From positions 1 to 33,690 of the forward strand of contig JAFWMA010000008.1 in NCBI GenBank assembly GCA_017510825.1: a stretch of DNA of 33,690 nt, written 5' to 3'. A program made the translations under genes and the position numbers. This stretch comes from Clostridia bacterium (GTDB taxonomy: Bacteria; Bacillota; Clostridia; TANB77; CAG-508). Every line of letters begins with the position of its first letter. Position 1 is the stretch's first letter. The notes beneath the pieces were generated by a model, which was not told where the DNA came from, did not search any database, and saw only the letters and a program-made list of their open reading frames with translations. Below, in pieces: positions 33,002 through 33,690 of the stretch.

Positions 33002-33690
33002 ATGAGAAAGTTTAAATCAGAATTAGGATCAATAACAGTAGTAGTATTTGCAACAGTAACATTTATTTTAATAATATTAGCAACAATATTTACAACAATA
33101 ACATTAAAAAGAAAATCACAACAAGTAGAATTACAAGAGCTAAAACTTGCTTATGATGGAGACATGGCAAACATATATGAAGTAAGATCAGCAAAAGAAG
33201 TAATTCTGGGGACACCAACAGGAATGAAAAATGCAACAAGTAATGAAACAATATATAAAACAGCAAGTGCAGATGGAGAAGTAACACCACTATCAACAAC
33301 AGGAACAACGACTGTAAAAGATAATAAAAATAACGAAATAAAGGTTCCAAAGAATTTTGGAATAGCGTTTGATTCAGGGGACAATGTAGCAGATGGAGTT
33401 GTAATAGAAGACACAAGCCATAATCAGTATGTATGGATACCAGTAGGAACAATAACAAATAGTTCTGGAGCTTCAAAAACAATAGATTTAATAAGAAGTA
33501 ATTTTAATGGAACTACAACATCAAATGCAGAAACAGTAATCAATAGTTATTTTTATGAATATAATGCAACAAGTGGATCAAGTTATGGAAATACAAAGGC
33601 AAAGAATATAAGTGAGTTTGTAAGTAGCGCAAACACCAACCATGGATATTATTTAGCAAGATATGAAGCAGGAATAAATGCAAGCCAAGA
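33002..33690 (+). CDS. Membrane-anchored surface protein with formylglycine-enzyme-like region, N-terminal part
   Basis: The frame is open from ATG 33002 (AGAGGAG seven bases before) to the window end, giving 229 residues. Residues about 9-34 (GSITVVVFATVTFILIILAT) form a single N-terminal membrane anchor, as in pseudopilin-like surface proteins of gut Clostridia. A Ser/Thr/Ala/Asn-rich stretch follows. Then comes VPKNFGIAF...GVVIEDTSHNQYVWIPVGTI and later GYYLARYEAG. This resembles the start of the SUMF1/formylglycine-generating-enzyme (C-type lectin-like) fold, where 'F-V-W-I-P-V' and 'F-x-I-x-R-Y-E-x-x' are typical. Catalytic residues of a true enzyme would lie beyond the window, so a structural or binding role is as likely. 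Confidence 0.65.
   Translation, partial: MRKFKSELGSITVVVFATVTFILIILATIFTTITLKRKSQQVELQELKLAYDGDMANIYEVRSAKEVILGTPTGMKNATSNETIYKTASADGEVTPLSTTGTTTVKDNKNNEIKVPKNFGIAFDSGDNVADGVVIEDTSHNQYVWIPVGTITNSSGASKTIDLIRSNFNGTTTSNAETVINSYFYEYNATSGSSYGNTKAKNISEFVSSANTNHGYYLARYEAGINASQ

Overview
The window looks like a chromosomal segment of a very AT-rich, endospore-forming member of the Clostridia (Bacillota). It carries spoIIGA, sigE, sigG and ylmC, a Gram-positive type division cluster (divIB, two DUF881 proteins, sbp, ftsA, ftsZ) and a MurE with the DNPR motif typical of meso-diaminopimelate enzymes. The genus cannot be told from the sequence alone. Shine-Dalgarno sequences are strong, and TTG start codons are common (small alarmone synthetase, both DUF881 genes, ftsA, sigG, murG).

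Layout. 1-330 is the end of a leucine-rich-repeat surface protein. 473-2221 is a class B penicillin-binding protein whose ribosome binding site lies inside a long hairpin. After a roughly 480-base gap holding a promoter and terminator (a possible small RNA or leader), 2699-5073 encodes an ABC-2 exporter (ATPase and two permeases). 5145-8041 is a compact unit of a small alarmone synthetase, an OmpR-type response regulator and a histidine kinase, between two strong hairpin terminators. An orphan GHKL kinase-like protein and smc follow (8214-12637).

12645-14820 is an insertion-like unit. Two 148-base inverted repeats enclose a reverse-strand gene for a divergent RelA/SpoT-type synthetase with an unusually long insertion, and a decayed Phd/YefM antitoxin. 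14949-21873 is murA-divIB-DUF881-DUF881-sbp-ftsA-ftsZ. Behind ftsZ, on the reverse strand, lie two unrecognised small genes (acidic, then basic). Their promoter is divergent from spoIIGA and next to a perfect Spo0A box. spoIIGA-sigE follow. The sigG-ylmC pair is on the opposite strand between inverted copies of a short repeat, which suggests that this block has inverted. sigG keeps its own sigmaF/sigmaG-type promoter. murE-mraY-ftsW-murG (25717-30581) and topA (30694-32826) come next. Then there is a scar that looks like a deleted MNT/HEPN toxin-antitoxin pair, and the start of a membrane-anchored protein with a formylglycine-enzyme-like region that runs off the window.

Together the genes make lipid II (MurA, MurE, MraY, MurG), place and run the divisome (FtsZ, FtsA, DivIB, FtsW, the PBP), organise the chromosome (SMC, TopA) and switch to sporulation (SpoIIGA processing pro-sigmaE, then sigmaG). 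murB, murD and murF are not in the window. The most unusual parts are the inverted-repeat cassette with the RelA/SpoT-like protein, the inverted sigG block, and the small gene pair beside the Spo0A box.
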